Below are positions 23,199 through 30,851 of a stretch of 33,360 bases of DNA, one piece after another. The stretch spans positions 1-33,360 of the forward strand of contig JACMRI010000097.1 in the NCBI GenBank assembly GCA_014376525.1. The letters are read 5' to 3'. Position 1 is the first letter of the stretch, and each line of letters opens with the position of its first letter. The position numbers and the translations under genes are program-made. The notes beneath the pieces were generated by a model, which ran no database searches, was not told the DNA's origin, and worked only from the letters and a program-made list of their open reading frames with translations. Source of the DNA: Bacteroidia bacterium (lineage in GTDB: Bacteria > Bacteroidota > Bacteroidia > UBA4408).

Positions 23199-24284
23199 TT
23201 ACGCCTGCTTTTTGCGTGCTTTATTAATATCAAATTTTAACGAAAATATGTTGGAATATATAGCAGTAGATGAGTTTCCAATATCTGTAAACGCATAATC
23301 TATGCATATACTTCTAAACTTTAAACCTAGACCCACGTTGGGTTGGGCAGTAGTTATGGTACGTTGCAGAATATCTTTTTGTTTTGTAATGTTACCAACG
23401 CCTGCACGCACATATACTAAGTTATATATGTTTAACTCTACACCTGCATGTGGGTCTAAACTTAGGCTATTGCTTTTAAATACCACATTACGCTTACCAT
23501 CGGTAGTTATATCCGCATTAATTTCTGCTAATAAATTAAAATTTTTATTTAACTTAATATTGCGTGCTACACCTACTAAAAAACGTGGCAAAGTTATTTC
23601 TTGAGAGTTGGTAGGAATGGTGTTACCTGTGGCTATAAATGTGGCTTTTGTTTTATCATCTAAGGTTACGTTCCAGGCATTAAATGTAGTAGTAATATCT
23701 CGTGCAGTAAGTCCAAATTGCCATTGGTTACGTTTGTATTGCAAACCTGCATCTATACCAAAACCCCAACTGTTGGCAAACTTGCCTATAATACGCCTCA
23801 CTACTTTGGCAGAGCCTCCTACGCTTAATCCTTTTACTTTTAAATTGCGAGCATAAGAACCTATAAAAGCGTAATCAGCCGCCGAAAATGAACTTATACG
23901 GTTGTAATCTATTATACCATTAGCATCTATTAACTCGGTGGTGTTGGGAATATTATCTACACCAAAACGCACTACTGAAAGTGCAAGTACGCTACTACTA
24001 TCAATACGTTTGGCAAATGCGCCATAATCGTATTTGGCTATGCCTGCAAAATATTCAGCGTGCATTAATGCCAGTTGTGGTGTATTGCTTATGCCAGTTA
24101 GCCCTGCGGGGTTCCAGTAGCCACTGGTAACATCGTTCACGCTTGCCACTTGCGCACCGCTCATACCTAAAGAACGAGCACCTACACCTATTTGCAAAAA
24201 CTCATTACTGTACTTTGGTGCTTGAGCAAATGCTGTAGAGTGTATTACTAATATTGTTAAAAAAGAAAGTGCTATTAATTTCAT
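23199..24284 (-). CDS. PorV/PorQ family outer-membrane protein
   Basis: A 361-residue exported beta-barrel-like protein. The track ORF begins 29 codons earlier, but the ATG at 24284 gives a proper signal peptide (MKLIALSFLTILVIHSTAFAQ), so I chose that start. The mature N-terminus has the family signature FLQIGVGARSLGMSGAQVA followed by SGYWNPAGL, shared with PorV, PorQ and UPF0164-type proteins. PorV shuttles type IX cargo to the attachment complex, whereas many paralogues have no assigned role; the presence of a T9SS cargo gene at 10.8 kb shows the system operates in this bacterium. A near-consensus TATTTTCG box lies 37-44 bp upstream. It precedes the methyltransferase gene. Confidence 0.85.
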   Translation of the reverse strand: MKLIALSFLTILVIHSTAFAQAPKYSNEFLQIGVGARSLGMSGAQVASVNDVTSGYWNPAGLTGISNTPQLALMHAEYFAGIAKYDYGAFAKRIDSSSVLALSVVRFGVDNIPNTTELIDANGIIDYNRISSFSAADYAFIGSYARNLKVKGLSVGGSAKVVRRIIGKFANSWGFGIDAGLQYKRNQWQFGLTARDITTTFNAWNVTLDDKTKATFIATGNTIPTNSQEITLPRFLVGVARNIKLNKNFNLLAEINADITTDGKRNVVFKSNSLSLDPHAGVELNIYNLVYVRAGVGNITKQKDILQRTITTAQPNVGLGLKFRSICIDYAFTDIGNSSTAIYSNIFSLKFDINKARKKQA

Positions 24285-24388
24285 AAAATGTAGATGTATA
24301 ATTGTGTAATATTTATAACACGAAAATAGTTTTTTTATTGTGGCTAAATGTGTTAAATTATATTGACACATAATTATACATTATTATC

Positions 24389-24970
24389 TTATAATACGGT
24401 GGTATCAAATGAAAATTTATTGGGGAATTTAGCCATTGCGGGGTTAATAACGCTAGATAGTTTTTTTAAGTCTTCAATGTAATTACCTGTACTAAATATA
24501 GGGGTGTTTATGGTAATTTGTTTGTTTACATAATCGCATACGGCTACAGCCATTGGCACGTTGGCTTTGGTAGCAATGTTATAAAATCCTGTTTTCCATT
24601 TATTATTGTGCCCACGTGTGCCCTCGGGGGTAATGGTCATAACCAATTCGTCGGAATTATTAAATAACTCTACACAAGCATCTACAAAGCTAAACTTGTT
24701 GGTAGATTGTTTGTTGCGGTTTACGCCAATAGCGCCAAGTGGGGTAAGTAATTGCTTAAACGGAAACACCAACCAATTGCTTTTAATGGCAAATTTTACT
24801 GGCACTTTCATTCTATGAAAACAAATTAATGCATAGTAAGTATCCCAATTACTGGTGTGTGGCACTGCAAGTATTATGTATTTTTTTACATCGGCGGCTT
24901 GGTTACTAAACTTCCAACCTCTAAGATCAAAGGTTATGTAGCAACATAGGTCAAGTAGTAGTTTTATCAT
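24389..24970 (-). CDS. 1-acyl-sn-glycerol-3-phosphate acyltransferase family protein
   Basis: A 193-residue membrane-associated acyltransferase of the PlsC superfamily. The catalytic HX4D motif is HTSNWD (H38, D43), and the substrate-binding motif is PEGTRG around residue 120. The fold region between them, with AIKSNWLVFPF and GAIGVNRNKQ, fits the family. At 193 residues it is somewhat short, as in lysophospholipid or glycerol acyltransferase side families, so the exact acceptor (lysophosphatidate or another lipid) is uncertain. It lies 65 bp downstream of the 95-aa gene and 104 bp upstream of the PorV/PorQ-like gene, all on the minus strand. Confidence 0.85.
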   Translation of the reverse strand: MIKLLLDLCCYITFDLRGWKFSNQAADVKKYIILAVPHTSNWDTYYALICFHRMKVPVKFAIKSNWLVFPFKQLLTPLGAIGVNRNKQSTNKFSFVDACVELFNNSDELVMTITPEGTRGHNNKWKTGFYNIATKANVPMAVAVCDYVNKQITINTPIFSTGNYIEDLKKLSSVINPAMAKFPNKFSFDTTVL

Positions 24971-25002
24971 TTTTTTTATGTTTTAATTTATCGTAGCCCT
25001 GC

Positions 25003-25026
25003 AAAAATCCGCATTCGTTTAGCGGA
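25003..25026 (-). terminator. Possible weak terminator after the 95-aa gene
   Basis: On the minus strand TCCGC, a 9-nt loop and GCGGA are followed by TTTTT. The stem is only 5 bp but GC-rich in an AT-rich gap, 10 bp after the stop codon. Confidence 0.45.
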
Positions 25027-25035
25027 CATACTACT

Positions 25036-25323
25036 TTAATTTAAATTTTTTCGGTAGTTTGATGGTTGGTTTTCAATTGTACTCACATATGTTTTCACTC
25101 TATTTGCATCAATTAAATACAACTTACCATTCTCCTCTACATAAAGCGGAACATTTGTTTGCATAGCTTTTTGATTAGCTGTAAAGGTCTCCACAATTGC
25201 AGCTCCAACTAATTCTCCTAAACTTGCATCTTTGTTTTTATTTTTAGAAATTAATGCTCCTAAAGGAACTCCTATAAGACCTCTAGCTATTAATGATTTT
25301 ATTATTTCGTCGTCGCTTTCCAT
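25036..25323 (-). CDS. Conserved 95-residue protein with a glycine-rich hydrophobic segment
   Basis: A 95-residue protein. Residues 8-30 are a hydrophobic, glycine-containing stretch (LIARGLIGVPLGALI) that may insert in or lie on a membrane as a glycine-zipper-like hairpin, followed by lysine-rich KNKNKD and GELVGAAIVETF. The C-terminal half is ANQKAMQTNVPLYVEENGKLYLID, a small beta-like segment. I recall similar short proteins with an early 'LLKAL...GGLIGAALGAL' part and a 'TNVP...EENGKLY' end in Bacteroidota, but no function is known to me. Its arginine codons are two AGA and one CGA, unlike the CGT/CGC that predominates in much of the window. Likely a real gene. Confidence 0.65.
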   Translation of the reverse strand: MESDDEIIKSLIARGLIGVPLGALISKNKNKDASLGELVGAAIVETFTANQKAMQTNVPLYVEENGKLYLIDANRVKTYVSTIENQPSNYRKNLN

Positions 25324-25439
25324 AACTCAAGTATAACTAATTTTTAATTGATATCCTTTAATTCTAAAGGCGAAAATGTACAGATAAGTTATATTGTATT
25401 CTTACTTTTTTGCCGTTTTGCATGCTATCTACCTATATT

Positions 25440-25622
25440 TTATGTAGGCTGTAGTTCGCTTCTTTCTTTAATTATTTCTAAAATATTTTGTTGAATATCT
25501 CTCATTATTAGTTTGCTCCAAAGCCCACTATAAAAGTTAAATCTTGTTGAAAGTCTGAATTGAGAAGTCAAGTGTAATTTTAATTTCCCATCATTTATTT
25601 TTTCAATTTCATATCTCCACAA
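25440..25622 (-). pseudogene. In-frame 3' remnant of a SRPBCC/polyketide-cyclase-like gene
   Basis: A 60-codon open frame lying directly after the TAA stop of the E1 fusion and in the same frame, with only a TTG at its beginning. It reads WRYEIEKINDGKLKLHLTS, then FRLSTRFNFYSGLWSKLI and IQQNILEIIKERSE. This looks like the last strand and long C-terminal helix of a SRPBCC (START-like) protein, whose full domain needs about 140 residues. The N-terminal part is missing, so it is probably the end of a gene lost by deletion or rearrangement. All five arginines use AGA, whereas the stretches of E1 I read mostly use CGT/CGC. Alternatives are a real micro-protein or a product of stop-codon readthrough; neither is favoured. 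Confidence 0.5.
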
Positions 25623-27599
25623 TTAATACTCCAACAACTTATCCAAGCACTCGCCTAATTTATGTTTAGCTAAGAAGTTATTTTCTAATTCAACGCTAAA
25701 TGGTACAGGTGTATCCATGCTTGCACAACGTACTACAGGTGCATCTAAGTGTTCAAACAAATGCTCTGATATATATGCAGCTATTTCGCCTGCAATACCA
25801 CCTGTTAGGCAATCTTCGTGTAATAATAATACGCGGTTAGTTTTTTTAACTGTGGCTGCAATAGCATCAACATCATACGGTAAAAGGGTGCGTAAATCTA
25901 TAATATCAGCATCTATGTTATGCTCTGTTACATAGTCGGTAGCCCAGTGTACGCCTGCTCCGTAGGTAATAATGCTACATGCTTTACCCTCACGCACGGT
26001 GCGTGCTTTGCCTATGGGCGTGGTGTAATAATCAGCTGGTACATCGCCTGTAATGGTGCGGTACAAGGCTTTGTGTTCAAAAAACATAATAGGGTTAGGA
26101 TCTTCAAACGCCGCTAATAGCAAGCCTTTGGCATCTTCGGGTGTACTTGGATACACTACCTTTAAACCTGGTGTGTGTGTAAACCATGCCTCGTTGCTTT
26201 GCGAGTGAAACGGCCCTGCGCCTACACCTGCGCCTGTTGGCATACGCACTACCACATCGGCATTTTGTGCCCAACGGTAATGCGATTTTGCCAAATTATT
26301 TATTATTTGATTAAAACCACAGGTAACAAAATCGGCAAATTGCATTTCTACCATTGCTTTATGCCCCATAATACTTAAGCCTAAACTTGTGCCTATAATA
26401 GCACTTTCGCATAGCGGAGTATTACGTACACGTGCCTTTCCGTATTTTTCTAATAAGCCTTCGGTTATTTTAAATACCCCTCCATATTCGGCTATATCTT
26501 GCCCCATTAATACCAAATTATCGTGTTTGCTCATGGCCATATTCATACCTTCGGCAAGTGCATCTACAAGGCGTTTGTTTTGTACTACAGCAAGGTTACT
26601 TGGCTTATCTTCTTGTGTGTAAGGCGCATATACGTCGGCTATTTCGTTGGCAGAATTAGGTACTATGTTAGGCAATGCAAATGCGTATTCTAAGCCTGCG
26701 TCTATTTCTTTTTTAATGTTAGCTTTTAATTCTTCGTTAAGCGTTTCGGTTAATATGCCGTTATCTTTTAAATAATTTTCAAAATTAACTAATGGGTCTT
26801 TTTTGGACCATTCTTCAATCAATTCTTTGGGTACATACTTAGTACCGCTTGCTTCTTCGTGTCCACGCATACGAAACGTCATACACTCCAACAACACAGG
26901 GCGAGGCTTCTTACGCATACTCTCCGTAAGGTTGCGCACCATATCGTACACATCTATTATGTTGTTGCCATCAACTTGATATGCCTCCATACCGTAACCT
27001 ATACCTTTGTCTATAAACTGGCGACAACGAAACTGTTCATCGCTTGGTGTGCTTAGTCCGTAGCCATTGTTTTCTACTATAAATAATACAGGCAAATCCC
27101 ACACGGCAGCTACGTTAAGGCTTTCGTGAAAATCGCCTTGGCTCGTACCTCCATCGCCATTAAATACTGCCGTAACTTTATTATTTTTTTGTAATAAATT
27201 TGCTAATGCAATGCCATCGGCAACACCATTTTGTGGGCCCAAGTGCGATATCATTCCTACTATATGATGTGGCTTAGAACCAAAGTGAAACGAGCGTTCG
27301 CGACCTTTACTAAAACCTTCATACTTACCCTGAAACTGTGCAAACAATTGTCCCAATTCCATATTACGACAGGTAAACACAGCTAAATTGCGGTGCATAG
27401 GCAATATGTAATCGTCGTTGTTAAGTGCTAATGTTAAACCTACTGATATAGCTTCTTGTCCAATACCACTAAACCACTTGCTAACTCTACCTTGGCGCAG
27501 GAGTATGAGCATTTTGTCTTCAATCATACGTGGTTTTAATAACCCTTTGTATAAGTGCATGAGTATATCGTTGCTGTATTGTCGGCGATCAAATTTCAT
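25623..27599 (-). CDS. 2-oxoacid dehydrogenase E1, fused alpha and beta subunits
   Basis: A 658-residue thiamine-diphosphate enzyme that decarboxylates a 2-oxoacid and passes the acyl group to the lipoyl domain of E2. Residues 1-320 are the E1-alpha half, with the ThDP motif GDGGTSQGDFHESLNVAAVWDLPVLFIVENNGYG. Residues 335-658 are the E1-beta half, from VVQNKRLVDALAEGMNMAM and GQDIAEYGGVF to the C-terminal LLHEDCLTGGIAGEIAAYISE. Such fusions are usual in Bacteroidota and most resemble branched-chain 2-oxoacid dehydrogenases, though pyruvate is possible. Databases sometimes mislabel them as tungsten formylmethanofuran dehydrogenase. A consensus promoter (TTTG, 21 nt, TATTTTTG) precedes it. No E2 or E3 gene is adjacent. 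It is followed in frame by a gene remnant. Confidence 0.93.
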   Translation of the reverse strand: MKFDRRQYSNDILMHLYKGLLKPRMIEDKMLILLRQGRVSKWFSGIGQEAISVGLTLALNNDDYILPMHRNLAVFTCRNMELGQLFAQFQGKYEGFSKGRERSFHFGSKPHHIVGMISHLGPQNGVADGIALANLLQKNNKVTAVFNGDGGTSQGDFHESLNVAAVWDLPVLFIVENNGYGLSTPSDEQFRCRQFIDKGIGYGMEAYQVDGNNIIDVYDMVRNLTESMRKKPRPVLLECMTFRMRGHEEASGTKYVPKELIEEWSKKDPLVNFENYLKDNGILTETLNEELKANIKKEIDAGLEYAFALPNIVPNSANEIADVYAPYTQEDKPSNLAVVQNKRLVDALAEGMNMAMSKHDNLVLMGQDIAEYGGVFKITEGLLEKYGKARVRNTPLCESAIIGTSLGLSIMGHKAMVEMQFADFVTCGFNQIINNLAKSHYRWAQNADVVVRMPTGAGVGAGPFHSQSNEAWFTHTPGLKVVYPSTPEDAKGLLLAAFEDPNPIMFFEHKALYRTITGDVPADYYTTPIGKARTVREGKACSIITYGAGVHWATDYVTEHNIDADIIDLRTLLPYDVDAIAATVKKTNRVLLLHEDCLTGGIAGEIAAYISEHLFEHLDAPVVRCASMDTPVPFSVELENNFLAKHKLGECLDKLLEY

Positions 27600-27635
27600 T
27601 GTTATTAAGTAGTTTTTACGGTTTAAATTTTAGTG

Positions 27636-27668
27636 CAAAAATAGGGTTTAAAATGCAATGAATACAAA
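27636..27668 (-). promoter_or_regulatory. Consensus promoter of the E1 fusion gene
   Basis: On the minus strand TTTG (27668-27665), a 21-nt spacer, then TATTTTTG (27643-27636), both exact. The leader would be about 30 nt. Confidence 0.7.
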
Positions 27669-27734
27669 TAATGTACGGAGTTTTTAACATTGTAAAATTG
27701 ATGTGAAAATAATTTAATTCGTAAAATTTATTTG

Positions 27735-27742
27735 TATTTTTG
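27735..27742 (+). promoter_or_regulatory. -7 box of the rhodanese-thioredoxin operon
   Basis: TATTTTTG is an exact -7 match 24 bp upstream of the ATG at 27767; no -33 TTTG at the right distance. The box covers the track ORF's TTG start at 27740, which argues for the downstream ATG. Confidence 0.5.
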
Positions 27743-27766
27743 TATTGCATTAAAACTATTCATACA

Positions 27767-28036
27767 ATGAAAAAAATTATTTTATCCCTACTCCTATCTT
27801 GCACTTTGTGTATATTAAACATTACTGCTTACTCACAATGCGCAATGTGCAAAGCAGCGGTGGAAAGCAACGCCAGTTCATCGTCGCAGGCAGTGGGCCG
27901 TGGACTTAACGATGGTATATTATACCTTATGACTGTGCCTTACATTTTACTAATATTATTATTTTGGTATTTTTTTGGCGGAAAAATAAAAGTCTTTTTA
28001 ACTCAATTTAAAAACATATATCCTAATGTTAACTAA
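27767..28036 (+). CDS. Small exported membrane protein with a CxxC motif
   Basis: An 89-residue protein when started at the ATG at 27767; the track's TTG start nine codons earlier lies on the promoter. It has a signal peptide ending in TAYSQ, a CAMC pair right at the mature N-terminus (QCAMCKAAVE), a short loop (GRGLNDGILY), and one membrane helix (YLMTVPYILLILLFWYFF) near the C-terminus followed by a basic tail. It would sit in the inner membrane with the two cysteines in the periplasm. I recall this small protein type in other Bacteroidota but no assigned function. Its end overlaps the next gene by 11 bp, so they are co-translated. Confidence 0.75.
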   Translation: MKKIILSLLLSCTLCILNITAYSQCAMCKAAVESNASSSSQAVGRGLNDGILYLMTVPYILLILLFWYFFGGKIKVFLTQFKNIYPNVN

Positions 28037-28730
28037 ACTATTTGTAACATTTTTACTCTTCTTTAACTTTATAATTGCATTTGCACAAAATGTAACCTTA
28101 ACTACTTTAACCATAAAAGACTTTGAAAAAGGAATAAAAACTCCAAATGCACAAGTACTTGATGTGCGCACCAAACAAGAGTTTGAAAGCGGACATTTGA
28201 ACAATGCCTTAAATGCAAACTTTAACAACATAAAAGAATTTAACGAACGTACCGATTATTTAGACAAAGAAAAACCATTGTATGTATATTGCTTAAGTGG
28301 CGGACGTAGCGAAGGTGCGAGCGAATTATTGATGCAAAAAGGATTTACCAAAGTGTATAATATGCAAGGGGGCATAAGTGCATGGAAAGCCCAGCAAAAG
28401 CCTGTAATGGGTGCATCGCCTACCAAAAGCGGAATACAAGAAACTGAATTTAATTATTTAACCAACAAAAATCAAAATACTTTAGTGGTTATAAGTACCA
28501 AGTGGTGCCCGCCATGCCGTAAACTTAAGGTGGAGGTAGATTCGTTAAAACAAGAAATAAAAAATGTAAAATTTATAGAACTTGATGCTGACGAAAATAA
28601 AACAATTTGCACTAAACTAAACGTAAAAAAATATCCACTTGTAATACATTACAAGTTAGGTAAGCAAGTATGGCGCAACGAAGGCTTTGTAACCAAAAAA
28701 GAAATGAAAGCACAATTGCTTAAAAAATGA
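28026..28730 (+). CDS. Exported rhodanese-thioredoxin fusion protein
   Basis: A 234-residue periplasmic protein. The signal peptide ends in IAFAQ (about residue 21). Residues 25-125 are a rhodanese domain, with LDVRTKQEFESGHL and the active-site loop YCLSGGRS (C89), which can carry a persulfide. Residues 135-234 are a thioredoxin domain with the redox motif WCPPC (C161, C164) and the cis-proline at P204 (KYPLVI). Together they suggest sulfur transfer followed by reduction of a thiol or persulfide in the periplasm. The gene overlaps the CxxC protein upstream by 11 bp and the next gene by 4 bp (ATGA). Similar fusions occur in Bacteroidota. The domain call is secure; the substrate is not known. 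Confidence 0.9.
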   Translation: MLTKLFVTFLLFFNFIIAFAQNVTLTTLTIKDFEKGIKTPNAQVLDVRTKQEFESGHLNNALNANFNNIKEFNERTDYLDKEKPLYVYCLSGGRSEGASELLMQKGFTKVYNMQGGISAWKAQQKPVMGASPTKSGIQETEFNYLTNKNQNTLVVISTKWCPPCRKLKVEVDSLKQEIKNVKFIELDADENKTICTKLNVKKYPLVIHYKLGKQVWRNEGFVTKKEMKAQLLKK

Positions 28731-29017
28731 TAACACGCCTAGTAAAACTTACATTTGAGCCACAACACTGCGATGCGTTCATAACTATTTTTAAAGAATC
28801 ACAATCTAAAATTAATGCGCGGAAAGGCTGCAATGGTGTAAAGCTATTGAGAGATACATTGCAGTCCAATGTGTTTTTTACACAAAGTAGTTGGGTGGAT
28901 AGCGATGCGTTGGAAGCCTATCGAAAATCGGAATTATTTATAACTACTTGGGCGCGTACCAAAATATTATTTACTGCAAAGCCCGAAGTCTGGAGTACAA
29001 TAGAGATTAATGTTTAA
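28727..29017 (+). CDS. Antibiotic biosynthesis monooxygenase (ABM) family protein
   Basis: A 96-residue soluble protein with the dimeric ferredoxin-like alpha-beta fold of the ABM or Dabb type. The segments RLVKLTFEPQHCDAFITIF, KGCNGVKLLRDT and the SSWVDSDALEAYRKSELF helix are typical of the family. Members range from quinol monooxygenases to haem-degrading enzymes, and many have no known substrate. No signal peptide, so it is cytoplasmic although its two operon partners are exported. The start overlaps the stop of the rhodanese-thioredoxin gene (ATGA), and it ends 16 bp from the convergent GNAT gene. Confidence 0.8.
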   Translation: MITRLVKLTFEPQHCDAFITIFKESQSKINARKGCNGVKLLRDTLQSNVFFTQSSWVDSDALEAYRKSELFITTWARTKILFTAKPEVWSTIEINV

Positions 29018-29033
29018 TAATAGTTGAGAAACT

Positions 29034-29567
29034 TTAAAGCATCAACTGCATAAAAATTACATCTAAGTATTTATCAAACTTTATTCCTGCTTTTTCAAGC
29101 ACGCCAGTTTCTTTAAATCCAAATTTTTTGTGTATAAGTATGCTTGGCTTATTACCTTGAGTAATACGTGCCAGTATTGATACTATTTTTTTGCTAGCCT
29201 TAGCATCAGCTATTACTTGTGCAAGCAACAATTGTCCTATGCCTTGCCCTTGATATTCGGGCTGTACATACATACTTACCTCAGGGGTTATATCGTAAGC
29301 AGCACGCTCGCTCCATTTGTTTAATGAGGCAAAACCTGCTACTTCTTTGCTATTTGTAGGATTAATTCCAGTAATGGTAAGCTCTTTTTCGTATTCGGCT
29401 ACATATACACAAAACTGTGGGTCGCGTTGCGTAAACCAAGCTACACGGTTTTCGTAGGTTTTATTTTCGGTGTCAAACGTACCAGTAGTAGTTTCAATAG
29501 CCCAGTTGTATATGTCCATTATTTGCTCCACATCTTTTACTGTTGCTTTCCTAATTTTTACTCCCAT
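29034..29567 (-). CDS. GNAT N-acetyltransferase, phosphinothricin-acetyltransferase-like
   Basis: A 177-residue cytoplasmic acetyltransferase. The N-terminal IRKATVKDVEQIMDIYNWAIETTTGTFDT is the opening of the Pat/MnaT subfamily, which acetylates amino-acid-like amines such as methionine sulfone or phosphinothricin. The acetyl-CoA motif A is seen in EYQGQGIGQLLL, and the last strands in LARITQGNKPSILIHKKFGF and KFDKYLDVIFMQ. Length fits the family. It is monocistronic between the convergent ABM gene and the divergent kbl gene. No particular resistance role can be assumed. Confidence 0.88.
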   Translation of the reverse strand: MGVKIRKATVKDVEQIMDIYNWAIETTTGTFDTENKTYENRVAWFTQRDPQFCVYVAEYEKELTITGINPTNSKEVAGFASLNKWSERAAYDITPEVSMYVQPEYQGQGIGQLLLAQVIADAKASKKIVSILARITQGNKPSILIHKKFGFKETGVLEKAGIKFDKYLDVIFMQLML

Positions 29568-29583
29568 AGTAGTTAGTTATTTA

Positions 29584-29591
29584 TATTTTTG
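29584..29591 (+). promoter_or_regulatory. -7 box of kbl
   Basis: TATTTTTG, exact match, 35 bp upstream of the ATG; no -33 TTTG at the expected distance. Confidence 0.5.
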
Positions 29592-29626
29592 TACAAAATA
29601 AACATTTAATCTTTAAACATAAAATT

Positions 29627-30814
29627 ATGTATTCATTAAAAGACCAATTAACACAAGAACTAGCCAATATAGAACAAGCAGGCTTATATAAACGTGAGCG
29701 TGTAATAATTACTCCCCAAAATGCTACTATACAAATAAGCACAGGCGAGAAAGTATTAAACTTTTGTGCCAATAATTACTTAGGCTTATCATCGCACCCC
29801 ACCGTATTAGCAGCAGCACACAAAGCCCTTGATACTCACGGTTATGGTATGAGTAGCGTACGTTTTATATGTGGCACACAAGATATTCACAAAGAACTAG
29901 AACAAAAAATAGCCGATTATTTTGGCACTGAAGATACCATACTTTATGCAGCAGCATTTGATGCCAATGGTGGTGTGTTTGAACCTTTATTTACTGAGGA
30001 AGATGCTATTATAAGCGACTCGTTAAACCACGCATCTATAATTGATGGCGTGCGTTTGTGCAAAGCGGTACGCTACCGTTATAACAACAACGATATGGCC
30101 GATTTGGAAGCACGCCTCATTGAAAGTCAAGCGCAACGCCACCGTATAATAGTAACCGATGGTGTATTTAGTATGGATGGTTACATTGCACAAATGGACA
30201 AAATATACGCTTTAGCACAAAAATATAATGCTATGATAATGACTGACGAATGCCACAGCGCAGGTTTTGTAGGTGCTACAGGACGTGGCACGCCTGAGCA
30301 TTGTGGTGTACACGGCAAAATAGATATTGTAACAGGTACACTAGGCAAGGCATTAGGTGGCGCAATGGGAGGTTTTACTACTGGTAGAAAGGAAATTATA
30401 GAAATGCTTCGCCAACGCTCACGCCCGTATTTGTTTAGCAACTCTTTAGCACCAACCATTGTAGGAGCATCTATTGCAGTGTTTGATATACTTAGCAACA
30501 CTACTGAGTTGCGAGATAGAGTTATGCAAAACGCATTGCGCTTTCGTGCAGGTATTACTGCAGCAGGCTTTGATATTAAAAACGGAATACACCCTATAGT
30601 ACCCGTAATGCTGTACGATGCAAAAATAGCACAACAGTTTGCCGAAAAATTATTAGCCGAAGGCATATATGTTATTGGGTTCTTTTTTCCAGTTGTACCC
30701 AAAGAACAAGCCCGTATACGTGTACAATTAAGTGCAGCACACACCAATGAAGATATAGATAAAGCTATAGCCGCATTTACCAAAGTAGGTAAAGAGTTGG
30801 GTGTTATAAAGTAA
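29627..30814 (+). CDS. kbl: Glycine C-acetyltransferase (2-amino-3-ketobutyrate CoA ligase)
   Basis: A 395-residue pyridoxal-phosphate enzyme of the alpha-oxoamine synthase family that converts 2-amino-3-oxobutyrate and CoA to glycine and acetyl-CoA in threonine breakdown. Visible motifs are the N-terminal VLNFCANNYLGLSSHP, the SDSLNHASIIDG segment, TDECHSAGFVGATGRG and the PLP lysine K241 in GTLGKALGGAMGGF. Length agrees with Kbl (398 in E. coli). The closely related KAS/BioF enzymes differ in the substrate loop; the ending and overall length favour Kbl. No tdh gene is beside it. The permease gene follows after 37 bp and may share the transcript. Confidence 0.94.
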   Translation: MYSLKDQLTQELANIEQAGLYKRERVIITPQNATIQISTGEKVLNFCANNYLGLSSHPTVLAAAHKALDTHGYGMSSVRFICGTQDIHKELEQKIADYFGTEDTILYAAAFDANGGVFEPLFTEEDAIISDSLNHASIIDGVRLCKAVRYRYNNNDMADLEARLIESQAQRHRIIVTDGVFSMDGYIAQMDKIYALAQKYNAMIMTDECHSAGFVGATGRGTPEHCGVHGKIDIVTGTLGKALGGAMGGFTTGRKEIIEMLRQRSRPYLFSNSLAPTIVGASIAVFDILSNTTELRDRVMQNALRFRAGITAAGFDIKNGIHPIVPVMLYDAKIAQQFAEKLLAEGIYVIGFFFPVVPKEQARIRVQLSAAHTNEDIDKAIAAFTKVGKELGVIK

Positions 30815-30851
30815 TAAATTTAAGTACCTTCATCAAACATACATAACCTAC

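Noticed and set aside
24285-24371. 29-residue N-terminal extension of the PorV/PorQ-like protein in the ORF track
   Set aside because: The internal ATG begins an excellent signal peptide and a near-consensus promoter box lies inside the supposed extension.
25440-25625. Programmed stop-codon readthrough of the E1 fusion
   Set aside because: E1 ends normally at LDKLLEY and the following residues resemble a different family's C-terminus; a remnant is simpler.
27740-27766. TTG start for the small CxxC membrane protein
   Set aside because: It falls on the TATTTTTG box; the ATG at 27767 begins a typical signal peptide.
30181-30783. Minus-strand 200-aa ORF inside kbl
   Set aside because: Antisense shadow; the kbl frame has all catalytic motifs.
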